Shown piece by piece: positions 1 to 9,073 of a stretch of DNA of 60,576 bases. The DNA comes from an uncultured Collinsella sp. (GTDB lineage: Bacteria > Actinomycetota > Coriobacteriia > Coriobacteriales > Coriobacteriaceae): assembly GCA_900542165.1 (NCBI GenBank), contig UQMM01000011.1:1-60576 (forward strand), given 5' to 3'. The notes below the pieces were generated by a model. That model saw only the letters and a program-made list of their open reading frames with translations, ran no database searches and was not told the origin of the DNA. How positions within the stretch are numbered: position 1 is the stretch's first letter; each line of letters begins with the position of its first letter. The translations under genes were made by a program, and so were the position numbers.

Positions 1-45
1 CCGCTGACCGGTGGACGGCACCGAGCCGTACGCTTGAACTGAGAA

Positions 46-75
46 GGGGGAGGCCACGCGGCCTCCCCCTTTTTT
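46..75 (+). terminator. Intrinsic terminator of a gene upstream of the window
   Basis: A perfect 10-bp GC-rich stem (46-55 with 60-69) with loop ACGC is followed by a run of T. The gene it ends lies outside the window on the left. On the other strand it could also help end the small membrane-protein gene at 140-607. Confidence 0.85.
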
Positions 76-139
76 GCGTTTACGGGGCGTAAATGACTCT
101 ATTACACCAGACGATCTTATCGTTTTTGGTATTGAGCCT

Positions 140-607
140 TTATTTAAAGAAGATAAATCGAATAACAAGGGCAACTGCTATGACCGCAATGATCAAAAGC
201 AGGATTGTCAGTCGATGCTGCTTGCGTCGTTTACTTGTCGAAACGAAGATTGATTTTCCCTGTTTTGGCGTTTCGAGATAGCGAGCCGAATGCGTCAAGG
301 TTTGCTTTGGTCGAGGACCTCTTTGTCGATGAGTGGCGGATGCTTTCATCGGCTCATCACTAGCTGAGCTGTTTTTAGATAATGGTGCGTCTTTCAGATA
401 TACAGGGTCTCCCGAGGCGACGCCCATATGTTTACGTCCCGTTTGGGCATCCTCGAGCGTTTGATATCGATTTCTCGTCACATACTCGGGCTCCGGATCA
501 TTAATGGGCTCTTGCGAGATGTGGGGGCGATGGAACCGCGGCGGCTGCGTGGAAGTATCTTCCCCCTGCGTCGGCATAAACATTTTGTTCTGGTTTTGGT
601 CGTCCAT
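140..607 (-). CDS. Hypothetical tail-anchored membrane protein
   Basis: This is a 155-residue protein of unknown function. The first 125 or so residues are polar, rich in Q, P, R, S and T, and look disordered. The last 25 residues form one hydrophobic segment (LTILLLIIAVIAVALVI) preceded by a basic patch (TSKRRKQHR) and ending RFIFFK, so the protein should be anchored by its C-terminus with the long N-terminal part in the cytoplasm. The ATG at 607 has an AAAGGG ribosome site just upstream. It is divergent from the Hsp20 gene across an AT-rich control region. No enzymatic motif is visible. Confidence 0.6.
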   Translation of the reverse strand: MDDQNQNKMFMPTQGEDTSTQPPRFHRPHISQEPINDPEPEYVTRNRYQTLEDAQTGRKHMGVASGDPVYLKDAPLSKNSSASDEPMKASATHRQRGPRPKQTLTHSARYLETPKQGKSIFVSTSKRRKQHRLTILLLIIAVIAVALVIRFIFFK

Positions 608-884
608 GATGCCCTTTAGCTCGTTACCAACAACGTGTACGCGCTCATTGTAAGCCCCTTGCTATTTGTAGCTGTGAACATACTTGTTATTTAAGCTCTG
701 GTTCAAAGAACCTTAACCTTATTAAAACCTGAGTCAAACACACTTAGATATGCTTATAGTACTAGACTCAAAAAACTTTATAGTCGATGTATATATGAGC
801 ACTGGGTGGGCATATATAAGAGCGTCAAAAGAAGTCCCAGTCACCTAGAAGATGACTCGGCAGTCCTTAAAAGGAGTGGTAAAC
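608..884. promoter_or_regulatory. AT-rich divergent control region
   Basis: This 277-base stretch between a minus-strand gene and hsp20 is markedly AT-rich against the GC-rich background, notably 690-830. It holds several TATA-like hexamers but no -35/-10 pair I could fix with confidence. I looked for a CIRCE element and for the HspR HAIR repeat; only isolated half-site-like GAGTC/GACTC words are present, so the mode of heat-shock control is unresolved. Confidence 0.4.
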
Positions 885-1316
885 ATGGCAAGCATGGTTC
901 CTTATCGTTCGGTTTTTGGCGTTCGTCCTTCTGCTAGCTCGCTGTTCGATCTGTTTGATGATATGACTGACCTTGCAAACAACTCGATTGCTTCCAAGGC
1001 GTTTCCCGTTGACGTTGAGGATAAGGGCGACGGCTATGAGGTCAAGGCTTATCTGACCGGCGTCGCCAAGGACGATATCGATGTCGAGCTTAACGAGGGT
1101 CGTCTGTCCATTAGCGTGAATGTCGAGGAAGACGAGGAGAACGAGGGCAAGAACTTCCTGCAGAAGGAGTTCAGCTCGTACAGCGCGACGCGTGGCGTGT
1201 ATCTAAAGGACGCTTCGAGCGAGGGCCTCTCGGCTAAGTACGCTGACGGCATCCTGACCGTTACGGTCCCCAAGATCGTCGAGAAGAAGAACGTTACGAA
1301 GATCTCCATCGACTAA
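885..1316 (+). CDS. hsp20: Hsp20/alpha-crystallin family small heat-shock protein
   Basis: The product (143 residues) is a small ATP-independent holdase chaperone that binds unfolding proteins in the cytoplasm. The alpha-crystallin domain spans about residues 38-140: PVDVEDKGDGYEVKAYLTGV opens it, and the C-terminal GILTVTVPK strand is the family signature. An upstream in-frame ATG at 852 exists, but the ATG at 885 follows AAGGAGTGG at an ideal distance and gives the usual bacterial Hsp20 N-terminus, so I use it. The gene stands alone and ends at a strong bidirectional hairpin. Confidence 0.93.
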   Translation: MASMVPYRSVFGVRPSASSLFDLFDDMTDLANNSIASKAFPVDVEDKGDGYEVKAYLTGVAKDDIDVELNEGRLSISVNVEEDEENEGKNFLQKEFSSYSATRGVYLKDASSEGLSAKYADGILTVTVPKIVEKKNVTKISID

Positions 1317-1342
1317 CTTCGTTGGTGTTCTGCGCTATTAAA

Positions 1343-1390
1343 AGACAGCAAAAGGGGCTGGGAAGCGATTCTCGGCCCCTTTTGCTGTCT
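1343..1390. terminator. Bidirectional terminator between hsp20 and the MBL-fold gene
   Basis: A perfect 16-bp inverted repeat (1343-1358 with 1375-1390) contains AAAA and TTTT blocks in the stem, so transcripts from either direction end in a U-rich arm. It lies between two convergent genes. Confidence 0.85.
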
Positions 1391-1398
1391 AGGACAGT

Positions 1399-2208
1399 CT
1401 ATTGAATGGTTACTGGCCGATGCTGGCTTGCGGGGCGTATCGAGAGTTTTCGCGATCCTTGGAGAAGGGTTGCGGAGCTGCCGACCTCGTCATCCAGGGT
1501 TGCGGTCAGAGCTTTGGCATAGCTTTTGACGGTAAGGCTCGGACGATTGTTATCTTGGCTGATATGCATGGCAATGAGCTGTTCGGTGCGTTCGGTAACA
1601 AGTTCGCGCGCGGCTTCGGCGGCTTGGCCATTGGAGAGGTGTCCCCTTGCAGACAGGATGCGCTCCTGAAGAAAGCGGGGATATTCTCCCTCGCGCAGCA
1701 TGGTCACATCGTGGTTGCTTTCGAGTGCGAGGACTCGACAATCTTCGAGGGTGTTCATGGCTTGGCTCGATAGCTCTCCGGTGTCGGTGGCAAAACCGAT
1801 GGAATCATCGAGGGTGTCGAATCGATAGCCGACTGGATTGATGACATCGTGTGACGTTGAGTAGGTTTGCACGTGGATGCCGGCAATGGATAGGGTGTCA
1901 CCGGGATCGAATTCCTCGACAGGCAGATGAGAAAGATTTTCTTTGTTCGAAAGAGTGCCCCTGCTGGCAAAGAGGGGGCCGTGCCAGTGCTTGCACCAGA
2001 CATCGAGGCCCTTGATGTGATCGCTATGCTCATGAGTAATGAGAAGAGCCGAGACGTTGTCTGTCGAGAGCCCCAGTTCTGCCATGCGCTTTAATGTCTC
2101 GCGGCGAGACAGTCCGTCATCGACCATAATGAGCCCCTGCGGGCCCTCGATGAGTGCGCAGTTGCCTTTAGAGCCACTGCCGAGGATATGAAGGTGCAGG
2201 CAAGACAT
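1399..2208 (-). CDS. MBL-fold metallohydrolase, WalJ/YycJ-like
   Basis: This 269-residue cytoplasmic protein has the metallo-beta-lactamase fold. The zinc-binding motif HEHSDH (about residues 59-64) and an N-terminal LHILGSGSKGNCALIEG segment match the WalJ/YycJ branch, which in Firmicutes sits beside the WalRK two-component system and is linked to cell-wall and DNA-repair phenotypes. Here it is not next to a two-component system; it is divergent from tilS with about 50 bases between starts. The last 25 residues after the final beta-strand look family-specific. Substrate cannot be told from sequence. Confidence 0.82.
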   Translation of the reverse strand: MSCLHLHILGSGSKGNCALIEGPQGLIMVDDGLSRRETLKRMAELGLSTDNVSALLITHEHSDHIKGLDVWCKHWHGPLFASRGTLSNKENLSHLPVEEFDPGDTLSIAGIHVQTYSTSHDVINPVGYRFDTLDDSIGFATDTGELSSQAMNTLEDCRVLALESNHDVTMLREGEYPRFLQERILSARGHLSNGQAAEAARELVTERTEQLIAMHISQDNNRPSLTVKSYAKALTATLDDEVGSSATLLQGSRKLSIRPASQHRPVTIQ

Positions 2209-2256
2209 AAGATTCCAAAGGATACAATGGGTGCGGACGAATAGAGGAGGAAGCGA

Positions 2257-3795
2257 ATGCCAACGGTATCACAGCATTACGGACACCATGCCGTGCCTGG
2301 GGCAGTCGATGAGACCCGGACGAGGCAGCAGGCAGCTCCTGTCGTGCTCATGGTATCAGGCGGCGCGGACTCGACGGCACTGCTTCTTATGGCGTGCACA
2401 TCAAAGCTGGATATCCAAGACGGACGCGGTGTTGCCCCCATTGCTCGCGAGCGCCTGCATGTGCTGCATGTAAACCATCATCTGCGCGGCAAGGCGTCCG
2501 ATGGCGACGAGGCCTTTGTGCGTGAGCTTTGCGCGAAATATGGTTTACCGCTGTGCGTGGAGCACGCTTATTTTGATGGGGAGTCGGGCAATATTGAGGC
2601 CGCAGCCCGCGAGGTGCGCTATGCCGCGGCGCGGAGGTATGTTCGCGAGCTCTGCGCCCAGACGGGGGCACCGCGAACGGCGGCTCGTATCTGCACCGCG
2701 CACACGTCTTCGGATCGCGCGGAAACGTTTTTGATGAACGCGATTAAGGGTTCGGGGCCCGCTGGCCTATCGAGCATTCCTCGCCGGAGGAATATCGTGG
2801 TGCGTCCCTTGCTCGACCTAACTCATGGCGAGCTCGTGGGCTATCTACAGGTACATGGTCAGCCGTGGCGTGAAGACGAGAGCAATGAGGATATCTCGTA
2901 TCTGCGAAACTACGTGCGCCATCGAGTGATGCCGGTGGTGGCGCAGCGCAACGCGAGCGTCTGCAAGACGATTGGCGCCGCCTGCGAGATCTTAGGCGAT
3001 GAGGACGCGTTTTTGTCTCAGCTTTCGGCACAGGCGTTTCGAAGCTGCCTGCGTAAGGAGGCGGCGGGCGCGCTGGTGCTCGATGCCAGGCGCCTTGCTG
3101 CGGCCGAGGTGGTAATCGCGCGGCGCATCGTGCGACTGGCGATTAAGCGCATCGATCCGGACGCTCGTCCAGAGATGCGACATGTGGAGCGAGTCCTTTC
3201 CTGCGTTGCCGAGGGCGCCGGCTCGGTCACGCTTCCGGCGGGGATTGACGCACGCATTGAGTTTGGCATGCTGGCGTTCAAGGCGCCGGCGGCTCGCGAG
3301 GGCCTGGTCGCGGACTGGGTTACCGTACCCGGTCGTTTGCCGTTGGGCGGGGGACGTATGCTGGTCACAGAACCGATGGCCGTTGAGCCGGGATGCGATA
3401 TCGTGCGCCGCGCCCGTGAGCTTGCAGCTGCCGGGGAAGTGACAGCTTTGGTAGACGCGGCTGCCCTGGGTTTTGCCGACAGCGATAGTGAGCGGATCCT
3501 GGCGGGCTCGCGTGGCGAGATCCCTGCCGAGGCGCGATTGGCGCGCCTGTGGGTGGACGGTCCTGCACCGGGAGACGTGATGTGCCCGTTAGGGATGAGT
3601 GGTCGAAGCAAGAAAGTATCCGACTTGCTAGGTGAGGCTCGCATTCCCGTTTCCGAGCGCGCCGGCGTGCCCATGGTGAGGACGGCGCCGGGGGGTGCCG
3701 TGGTGTGGGTCGCCGGAGTTCGCGCGGACGAGCGTTTTAAGTGCACCGCTGCAACGCGCGTGGCATATCTGCTCCGCGTGGTCGATGCGGAATAG
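2257..3795 (+). CDS. tilS: tRNA(Ile)-lysidine synthase
   Basis: TilS uses ATP to attach lysine to C34 of the CAU-anticodon tRNA-Ile so that it reads AUA. The N-type ATP-pyrophosphatase motif SGGADST lies at about residues 34-40, followed by HVNHHLRG, which is typical of TilS. At 512 residues it is full length and includes the C-terminal tRNA-binding part. The ATG at 2257 follows AGGAGGA closely. It begins a conserved tilS-hpt-ftsH run that is also found in Firmicutes and many actinobacteria. Confidence 0.93.
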   Translation: MPTVSQHYGHHAVPGAVDETRTRQQAAPVVLMVSGGADSTALLLMACTSKLDIQDGRGVAPIARERLHVLHVNHHLRGKASDGDEAFVRELCAKYGLPLCVEHAYFDGESGNIEAAAREVRYAAARRYVRELCAQTGAPRTAARICTAHTSSDRAETFLMNAIKGSGPAGLSSIPRRRNIVVRPLLDLTHGELVGYLQVHGQPWREDESNEDISYLRNYVRHRVMPVVAQRNASVCKTIGAACEILGDEDAFLSQLSAQAFRSCLRKEAAGALVLDARRLAAAEVVIARRIVRLAIKRIDPDARPEMRHVERVLSCVAEGAGSVTLPAGIDARIEFGMLAFKAPAAREGLVADWVTVPGRLPLGGGRMLVTEPMAVEPGCDIVRRARELAAAGEVTALVDAAALGFADSDSERILAGSRGEIPAEARLARLWVDGPAPGDVMCPLGMSGRSKKVSDLLGEARIPVSERAGVPMVRTAPGGAVVWVAGVRADERFKCTAATRVAYLLRVVDAE

Positions 3796-3942
3796 CGTCC
3801 CACGCCTGCTATTCTGTGCGACGTTGACGGTATTCCCGCGCTGATGGTGCACGGGCTGGTAAATTTACCCCGTGCGCTGCTAGAATGTGTAGTTCGCGTC
3901 CATACGGCGGTGTGTGGGCGATAAGCACAAGAAAGGGTTGTC

Positions 3943-4491
3943 ATGGCTTCTCAACATCCGGATATCGAGAAGGTTCTGTTCACGCAGGAGGATATCGACG
4001 GTATCGTCTCTCGCCTAGGCGAGCAGATTACTCGCGACTACGCGGGTAAGGATCTGGTGCTGATTGCGGTCCTGCGCGGCGCCGTGGTCTTTATGGGCGA
4101 CCTGATGCGTAAGATCGAGCTGCCGACCAACATCGATTTCATGGCTGTTTCGAGCTATGGCGACGGTGTGAAGTCCTCGGGTATCGTGCGTATCATTAAG
4201 GACCTGGATATCGACATCCGCGGTCGCGACGTGCTGATCGTCGAGGACATTCTGGACTCGGGCCTGACGCTCAAGTATCTGATGAAGAACCTCGAGAGCC
4301 GCAAGCCCGCTTCTCTGGAGGTCGCCGCCTTCCTGTGGAAGGACGTTGAGGACCGCGTCTCGGCCATCACGCCCAAGTATGTTGGAACCCATTGCCCCGA
4401 TGCCTTTGTGGTGGGCTACGGCCTCGACTATGCCGAGCGCTATCGTAACCTTCCGTATCTGGGCATTTTGAAACCGGAGGTTTATTCGTAA
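3943..4491 (+). CDS. hpt: Hypoxanthine phosphoribosyltransferase
   Basis: This enzyme salvages hypoxanthine and guanine to IMP and GMP with PRPP. The PRPP-binding loop VLIVEDILDSGLTL is intact at about residues 97-110, and LIAVLRGAVVFMGDL is the family's N-terminal loop. Length (182 residues) is normal. The ATG at 3943 follows GAAAGGGTTGTC. Its stop is one base before the ftsH start, so the two are almost certainly co-transcribed. Confidence 0.95.
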   Translation: MASQHPDIEKVLFTQEDIDGIVSRLGEQITRDYAGKDLVLIAVLRGAVVFMGDLMRKIELPTNIDFMAVSSYGDGVKSSGIVRIIKDLDIDIRGRDVLIVEDILDSGLTLKYLMKNLESRKPASLEVAAFLWKDVEDRVSAITPKYVGTHCPDAFVVGYGLDYAERYRNLPYLGILKPEVYS

Positions 4492-4492
4492 G

Positions 4493-6634
4493 ATGCCCGA
4501 CGACCGTAACGATAACAATTCCCAGACTCCCCGGGACCCAAAGATCCCGGGGATGCCCGGAGGCAAGAAGCCCACGCGTACGGGCTGGCTGTATTTTATT
4601 TTGGCTTGCGCGCTTCTGGGCTACGTCTTCTTTAACATGGGCTCCGGCTTTGCCAATTCCAGCAATACCGTTAAGCTCGCGACGAGCGAGATGGTGAGCG
4701 CCATCAAGCAGGATCGCGTCGAAGATCTGACCTATACGGTTCAAGACGGAAGCGTGACGGGTCATTACTGGAAGACGAAGAAGGACAAGGGCGATACGAG
4801 CGAGCTCAAGAGCTTCTCTTCGACCTATGTCGGCTCCGATTCGCTTGCCGAGCTCATGGCGGAGCACCCCGATACCAAGTACATCGTCAACACCAACGAT
4901 CCCGATTTTTGGGGCGACTTGGCGATGAGTGTGCTTCCGACGATCGCCCTTATCGCCATCATGTTCTACTTTATGCGCCAGATGATGGGCGCCAACAACA
5001 GGAACATGCAGTTTGGCAAGACCAACGCCAAGACCAACGAGGCCACACGCCCCAAGGTCAAGTTTGAAGACGTTGCCGGCGTGGACGAGGCAGTCGAGGA
5101 GCTCGAGGAGATCCGTGACTTTTTGAGCGATCCTGATCGCTATCGCAAGCTGGGCGCCAAGATCCCGCGTGGCGTGTTGCTGGTTGGCCCTCCGGGCACC
5201 GGTAAAACGCTGCTGGCCAAGGCTGTTGCCGGCGAGGCGGGCGTGCCGTTCTTTAGCATCTCGGGTTCCGACTTTGTCGAGATGTTCGTAGGTGTCGGCG
5301 CCAGCCGTGTGCGTGACCTCTTTAAGGAGGCCAAGTCCCAGGCCCCGTCGATCATCTTCATCGATGAGATCGATGCCGTGGGACGTCAGCGCGGAGCTGG
5401 CTTGGGCGGCGGTCACGACGAGCGCGAGCAGACGCTCAACCAGCTGCTGGTCGAGATGGACGGCTTTGAGGAAAGCGAGTCGGTCATCCTGATCGCTGCG
5501 ACCAACCGTCCTGACATCCTAGATCCGGCATTGCTGCGTCCCGGCCGTTTTGACCGTCAGGTTACGGTCGACCGTCCGGATGTGAAGGGCCGCGAGCAGA
5601 TCTTGCGCGTGCATGCCGAGAACAAGCCGATGGACGAGGACGTTAAGTTTGAGAAGCTCGCCCAGATGACCGTTGGCTTTACTGGTGCCGATTTGGCGAA
5701 CCTGCTCAACGAGTCTGCGTTGCTGGCCGCTCGCCGTCATCGTTCCGTGATCTCGATGGACGAGGTCGAGGAATCGATGGAGCGCGTGATTGCCGGACCG
5801 CAGCGCAAGGGTCGCGTGATGACCGAGGCCGAGCGCACCACGATTGCCTACCACGAGAGCGGTCACGCCCTGGTGGGCCACATCCTGGAGCACTCCGATC
5901 CGGTCCACAAGATCTCGATCGTCAGCCGCGGTCAGGCTCTGGGCTACACGCTGCAGCTTCCGCAGGAGGACCACTTCCTCAAGACCAAGAACGAGATGCT
6001 CGACGAGCTCGCCGTGTTCTTGGGCGGTCGCGTTGCCGAGGAGCTCATGTGCGATGACATTACGTCGGGCGCGAGCAACGATCTGGAGCGCGCAACCAAG
6101 ATGGCGCGCGAGATGGTCACGCGCCTGGGCATGAGCGAGGAGCTGGGCACGCAAGTGTTTGGCGAGGCGCAACATCAGGTGTTCCTTGGTCGCGATTACG
6201 CCGATCACCAGGATTACTCCGAGGAGACGGCGCGCCGCATCGATATCGAGGTTCAGCGCATCATGCGCGAAGCCCATCGTCGTGCGGTCGAGATTTTGGA
6301 TGCCCGTCGCGATCAGCTCGATCTGATGGCGAAGGTGCTGCTTGAGCGCGAGACCGTCGAAGGCGACGCCGTGAACGCCCTGCTCGACAACGAGTGGAAT
6401 GCCTACCTTGAGCGCGAGGGCGATATCCTGGCGGCCAAGGAGGAGCGCAATGCCAAGGCGGCCGGCATGCCGACCAAGAAGCGCGCGCCTCGCATGAGCG
6501 AGGAGGAGCTGGCGGCTGATGCCGCGGCCTTTGCGCAGGCGGCCATGCAGGAGGATGCCGAAGCCGCATCCGATGATGCTGACGATGACCATGCCGTCGT
6601 CGATGCCGATGCTGACACCGACGCCGACAAATAG
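4493..6634 (+). CDS. ftsH: ATP-dependent zinc metalloprotease FtsH
   Basis: FtsH is a hexameric membrane AAA+ protease that degrades misfolded membrane proteins and some regulators. Two transmembrane segments flank an extracytoplasmic loop (about residues 31-51 and 143-162). The AAA module has Walker A GPPGTGKT, Walker B IIFIDEID and the second region of homology ATNRPDILDPALLRPGRFDR, followed by the zinc site HESGH. The C-terminal 60 residues are acidic and alanine-rich and probably disordered. It starts one base after hpt, with GGAGG inside the end of hpt. Length is 713 residues. Confidence 0.97.
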   Translation: MPDDRNDNNSQTPRDPKIPGMPGGKKPTRTGWLYFILACALLGYVFFNMGSGFANSSNTVKLATSEMVSAIKQDRVEDLTYTVQDGSVTGHYWKTKKDKGDTSELKSFSSTYVGSDSLAELMAEHPDTKYIVNTNDPDFWGDLAMSVLPTIALIAIMFYFMRQMMGANNRNMQFGKTNAKTNEATRPKVKFEDVAGVDEAVEELEEIRDFLSDPDRYRKLGAKIPRGVLLVGPPGTGKTLLAKAVAGEAGVPFFSISGSDFVEMFVGVGASRVRDLFKEAKSQAPSIIFIDEIDAVGRQRGAGLGGGHDEREQTLNQLLVEMDGFEESESVILIAATNRPDILDPALLRPGRFDRQVTVDRPDVKGREQILRVHAENKPMDEDVKFEKLAQMTVGFTGADLANLLNESALLAARRHRSVISMDEVEESMERVIAGPQRKGRVMTEAERTTIAYHESGHALVGHILEHSDPVHKISIVSRGQALGYTLQLPQEDHFLKTKNEMLDELAVFLGGRVAEELMCDDITSGASNDLERATKMAREMVTRLGMSEELGTQVFGEAQHQVFLGRDYADHQDYSEETARRIDIEVQRIMREAHRRAVEILDARRDQLDLMAKVLLERETVEGDAVNALLDNEWNAYLEREGDILAAKEERNAKAAGMPTKKRAPRMSEEELAADAAAFAQAAMQEDAEAASDDADDDHAVVDADADTDADK

Positions 6635-6646
6635 TCTTTGTGGCGA

Positions 6647-6680
6647 AAGCCTCTGCGGGGAAACCTGCGGAGGCTTTTTC
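6647..6680 (+). terminator. ftsH terminator
   Basis: A stem of AAGCCTCTGCGGG with its near-perfect complement (one G-U pair) around a short loop runs into TTTTTCTTTT, just after the ftsH stop. Confidence 0.85.
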
Positions 6681-6702
6681 TTTTGAGCGATATGGGGCCG
6701 TC

Positions 6703-6764
6703 TGTTGATTGGGGACAGACTTAAATGAGCGTTTTCACGCATTTAAGTCTGTCCCCAATCAACA
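6703..6764. repeat. 25-bp perfect inverted repeat, REP/MITE-like
   Basis: Bases 6703-6727 and 6740-6764 are perfect reverse complements around a 12-base loop, containing the word GGGGACAGACTT. It is not followed by a T run and lies after the ftsH terminator, so it is not needed as one. Its shape and its GTCCC end word recall repetitive extragenic palindromes moved by REP-associated transposases. Confidence 0.7.
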
Positions 6765-6823
6765 TTGCTGCGGCACTTTGCTCGGCTAAAGCGTACAATA
6801 GCGCCTATGCGAAAGGGGAACAG

Positions 6824-8008
6824 ATGATCAACGAAACTATGTATGCTCGCGGTGCGGAAAGCTCCATCATCCGTGAGATTTTTAGCTATGGCCTTGAGCG
6901 CAAGGCGCAGATCGGTGCGGAAAACGTATTCGATTTTTCGCTGGGCAATCCGAGCGTTCCGGCGCCCGCTGCTGTGGCTGAGTCGATTAAGAAGGCTCTG
7001 GAGCTGCCGAGTGACCAGTTGCACGGCTACACGCCCGCACCGGGCCTGCCGCAATGTCGAGCAGCCGTCGCCGAATCGCTCAACCGCCGCTTTGGAACGA
7101 ACTATGAGGGTAAGGACGTCTTTATGACGGTGGGTGCCGCGGCTTCGCTCACCTGCACGCTCAACGCCGTTACGAACCCGGGCGACGAGGTTATTGTTAT
7201 CGCCCCGTACTTTCCGGAGTATCGCGTTTGGATTGAGAAGGCCGGCTGTACGTGTGTTGAGGCGCTCGCCGATGAAGATACGTTCCAGCTGAGCGTGGAC
7301 AACGTGCTCAAGGCGATCAGCGATAAGACGGCGGCCGTCATCATCGACTCGCCCAACAATCCGACTGGTGCCGTATATACACGCAATACGCTGACGCGAC
7401 TGGCCAATGTTCTGCGCGAGGCCAACGCTCAGCGCGATTCCGAGAATCCAATTATGCTCATCTCGGATGAGCCGTACCGCGAGATCGTGTACGGTGCCGA
7501 GGTGCCTTGGGTGCCCTCGATCTACGAGCACACCATCGTGTGCTACTCGTATTCCAAGTCGCTGTCGCTGCCGGGTGAGCGCGTGGGATGGATCCTTGTT
7601 CCCAATACGAATCCTCAGGCAGATCGTCTAATGCCCGCCGTTGCCGGTGCCGCCCGTACGCTGGGCTTCGTGTGCGCGCCGGCGCTCTTTCAGCGCGTAA
7701 TTATCGACTGCATCGATGAGCCGAGTGACGTTGAGGCCTATGCTCGCAACCGCACGGCGCTTACCGACGCACTGGCGGAGTATGGCTACACCTATGTTGA
7801 GCCGGATGGCGCGTTCTACCTATGGGTGAAAGCGTTGGAACCCGATGCGAATGCGTTTTGCGAGCACGCAAAGAAGTATGAGTTGCTTGCGGTCCCCTCG
7901 GACAGCTTTGGTATGCCGGGCTGGTTCCGCCTGGGCTACTGCGTGAGTTACGAGACGATTATCAATTCGCTACCCGCTTGGAAACAGTTGGCGGACGAGT
8001 ATCGTTAA
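6824..8008 (+). CDS. PLP-dependent aminotransferase, class I/II
   Basis: The product (394 residues) is a fold-type I transaminase. SYSKSLSLPGERVGW contains the PLP-binding lysine, and DSPNNPTGAVY and the FSLGNPSVPAP N-terminal loop are typical of the aspartate-aminotransferase superfamily. An upstream in-frame ATG at 6725 falls inside the inverted repeat and has no ribosome site; the ATG at 6824 follows GAAAGGGGAAC and gives the usual MINETMY start. Amino-acid specificity cannot be assigned. Confidence 0.88.
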   Translation: MINETMYARGAESSIIREIFSYGLERKAQIGAENVFDFSLGNPSVPAPAAVAESIKKALELPSDQLHGYTPAPGLPQCRAAVAESLNRRFGTNYEGKDVFMTVGAAASLTCTLNAVTNPGDEVIVIAPYFPEYRVWIEKAGCTCVEALADEDTFQLSVDNVLKAISDKTAAVIIDSPNNPTGAVYTRNTLTRLANVLREANAQRDSENPIMLISDEPYREIVYGAEVPWVPSIYEHTIVCYSYSKSLSLPGERVGWILVPNTNPQADRLMPAVAGAARTLGFVCAPALFQRVIIDCIDEPSDVEAYARNRTALTDALAEYGYTYVEPDGAFYLWVKALEPDANAFCEHAKKYELLAVPSDSFGMPGWFRLGYCVSYETIINSLPAWKQLADEYR

Positions 8009-8042
8009 AAGTAAAGCGCTCTGCCTACAATGTTTTACGTGA

Positions 8043-8073
8043 AACGGGGTTTGGTGTTAAGCCGGACCCCGTT
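8043..8073 (+). terminator. Possible weak terminator after the aminotransferase
   Basis: An 8-bp stem (AACGGGGT with ACCCCGTT) lies 35 bases after the stop but has no real T run. The 165-base gap to the next gene also has a TACAAT -10-like word at about 8130, so the next gene may have its own promoter. Confidence 0.35.
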
Positions 8074-8173
8074 GTCATGGACGTTGTGTCTTTGGGATGG
8101 AGTGGTTTTACGACTATCGAAGGCTATGCGTACAATGAATATAAGCGACGGCCGTGCCAGATAAGGAGACCTG

Positions 8174-8995
8174 ATGCCCTACCTGCTTTCTTGTGACATT
8201 CATACCCATACGATGTTCTCTGCGCATGCATATTCGACCATTGAGGAGAATGTGTACTGGGCGGCAGAGCGTGGTCTGCAGGTGCTCGGATCTGCCGACC
8301 ATCTGAGCTCTATGGTTACGGCTTGCCCCAATGACCTGCGCAGTTACCAATTCTTTATCAACCAGGATATCTGGCCGCGCATTTGGAGCGGCGTGTTGGT
8401 GCTGCGTGGTGCCGAGGCCGATATCGTTTCGCTGGACGGAAGCCTGTTTGGCGAGGACACTCCTGTCACGTTCGATATCGCCGGCGATTCGTACGGCCGT
8501 CAGCATTCACTGTTCGATTTGGTTACGCGTAATTTGGATTATTTGGTTGCAAGCGTGCATAATCCGCAGATTGCTGAGGGCGCGACGCTGGCCCAGACGA
8601 CCGGGATGTATATCAATGCCCTGGAGCACCCCAAGGTGTTCATGCTGGGCCACACGGGGCGTTCGGGCGTGCCGTTCGATATCGACGAGGTGCTGTTGGC
8701 AGCTAAGGCCAAGCACAAGATTATCGAGATCAACAACCATAGTCTTGAACGCGGTGTCGACACTGAGCATTGGGCTGTATGCCGCAAGATCGCCGAGCGC
8801 TGCGCCGAACTGGGCGTGGGCATTGGCGTGTCGACCGATGCCCACATTGGCATGGCCATTGGCAAGCTCGATCACGCGCGCAAGATGCTCGACGAGATTC
8901 ACTTCCCGCTGGATTTGATCGTGACGCGCGACCGCGAGACGCTGCTGTGCGAGATGGCGGCAGCCGGCGTGTGCAATCTGCGCAATGGGATGTAG
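8174..8995 (+). CDS. PHP-domain phosphoesterase, YcdX-like
   Basis: This 273-residue protein has the polymerase-and-histidinol-phosphatase fold. DIHTHTMFSAHA near residue 8 supplies the first metal ligands, and HTGRSG, EINNHS and STDAHIG supply the later ones, the pattern of the YcdX group. These bind up to three metals and hydrolyse phosphate esters; the physiological substrate is unknown. The ATG at 8174 follows AAGGAGACCTG. It ends at a bidirectional hairpin facing the RNA methyltransferase gene. Confidence 0.85.
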   Translation: MPYLLSCDIHTHTMFSAHAYSTIEENVYWAAERGLQVLGSADHLSSMVTACPNDLRSYQFFINQDIWPRIWSGVLVLRGAEADIVSLDGSLFGEDTPVTFDIAGDSYGRQHSLFDLVTRNLDYLVASVHNPQIAEGATLAQTTGMYINALEHPKVFMLGHTGRSGVPFDIDEVLLAAKAKHKIIEINNHSLERGVDTEHWAVCRKIAERCAELGVGIGVSTDAHIGMAIGKLDHARKMLDEIHFPLDLIVTRDRETLLCEMAAAGVCNLRNGM

Positions 8996-9015
8996 CGGAG
9001 TTTATAAACCAAGCG

Positions 9016-9046
9016 AAGGGGGCGGCCCAGACGGGTCGCCCCCTTT
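9016..9046. terminator. Bidirectional terminator
   Basis: AAGGGGGCG pairs with CGCCCCCTT around a GC-rich loop, followed by T on the plus strand. It separates the convergent PHP and RNA methyltransferase genes. Confidence 0.8.
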
Positions 9047-9073
9047 CTTGTCCCAAAAATCTACTGAGGTTGG

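Noticed and set aside
608..884. CIRCE or HspR HAIR operator for hsp20
   Set aside because: Only scattered half-site-like words; correct spacing and palindromy are absent.
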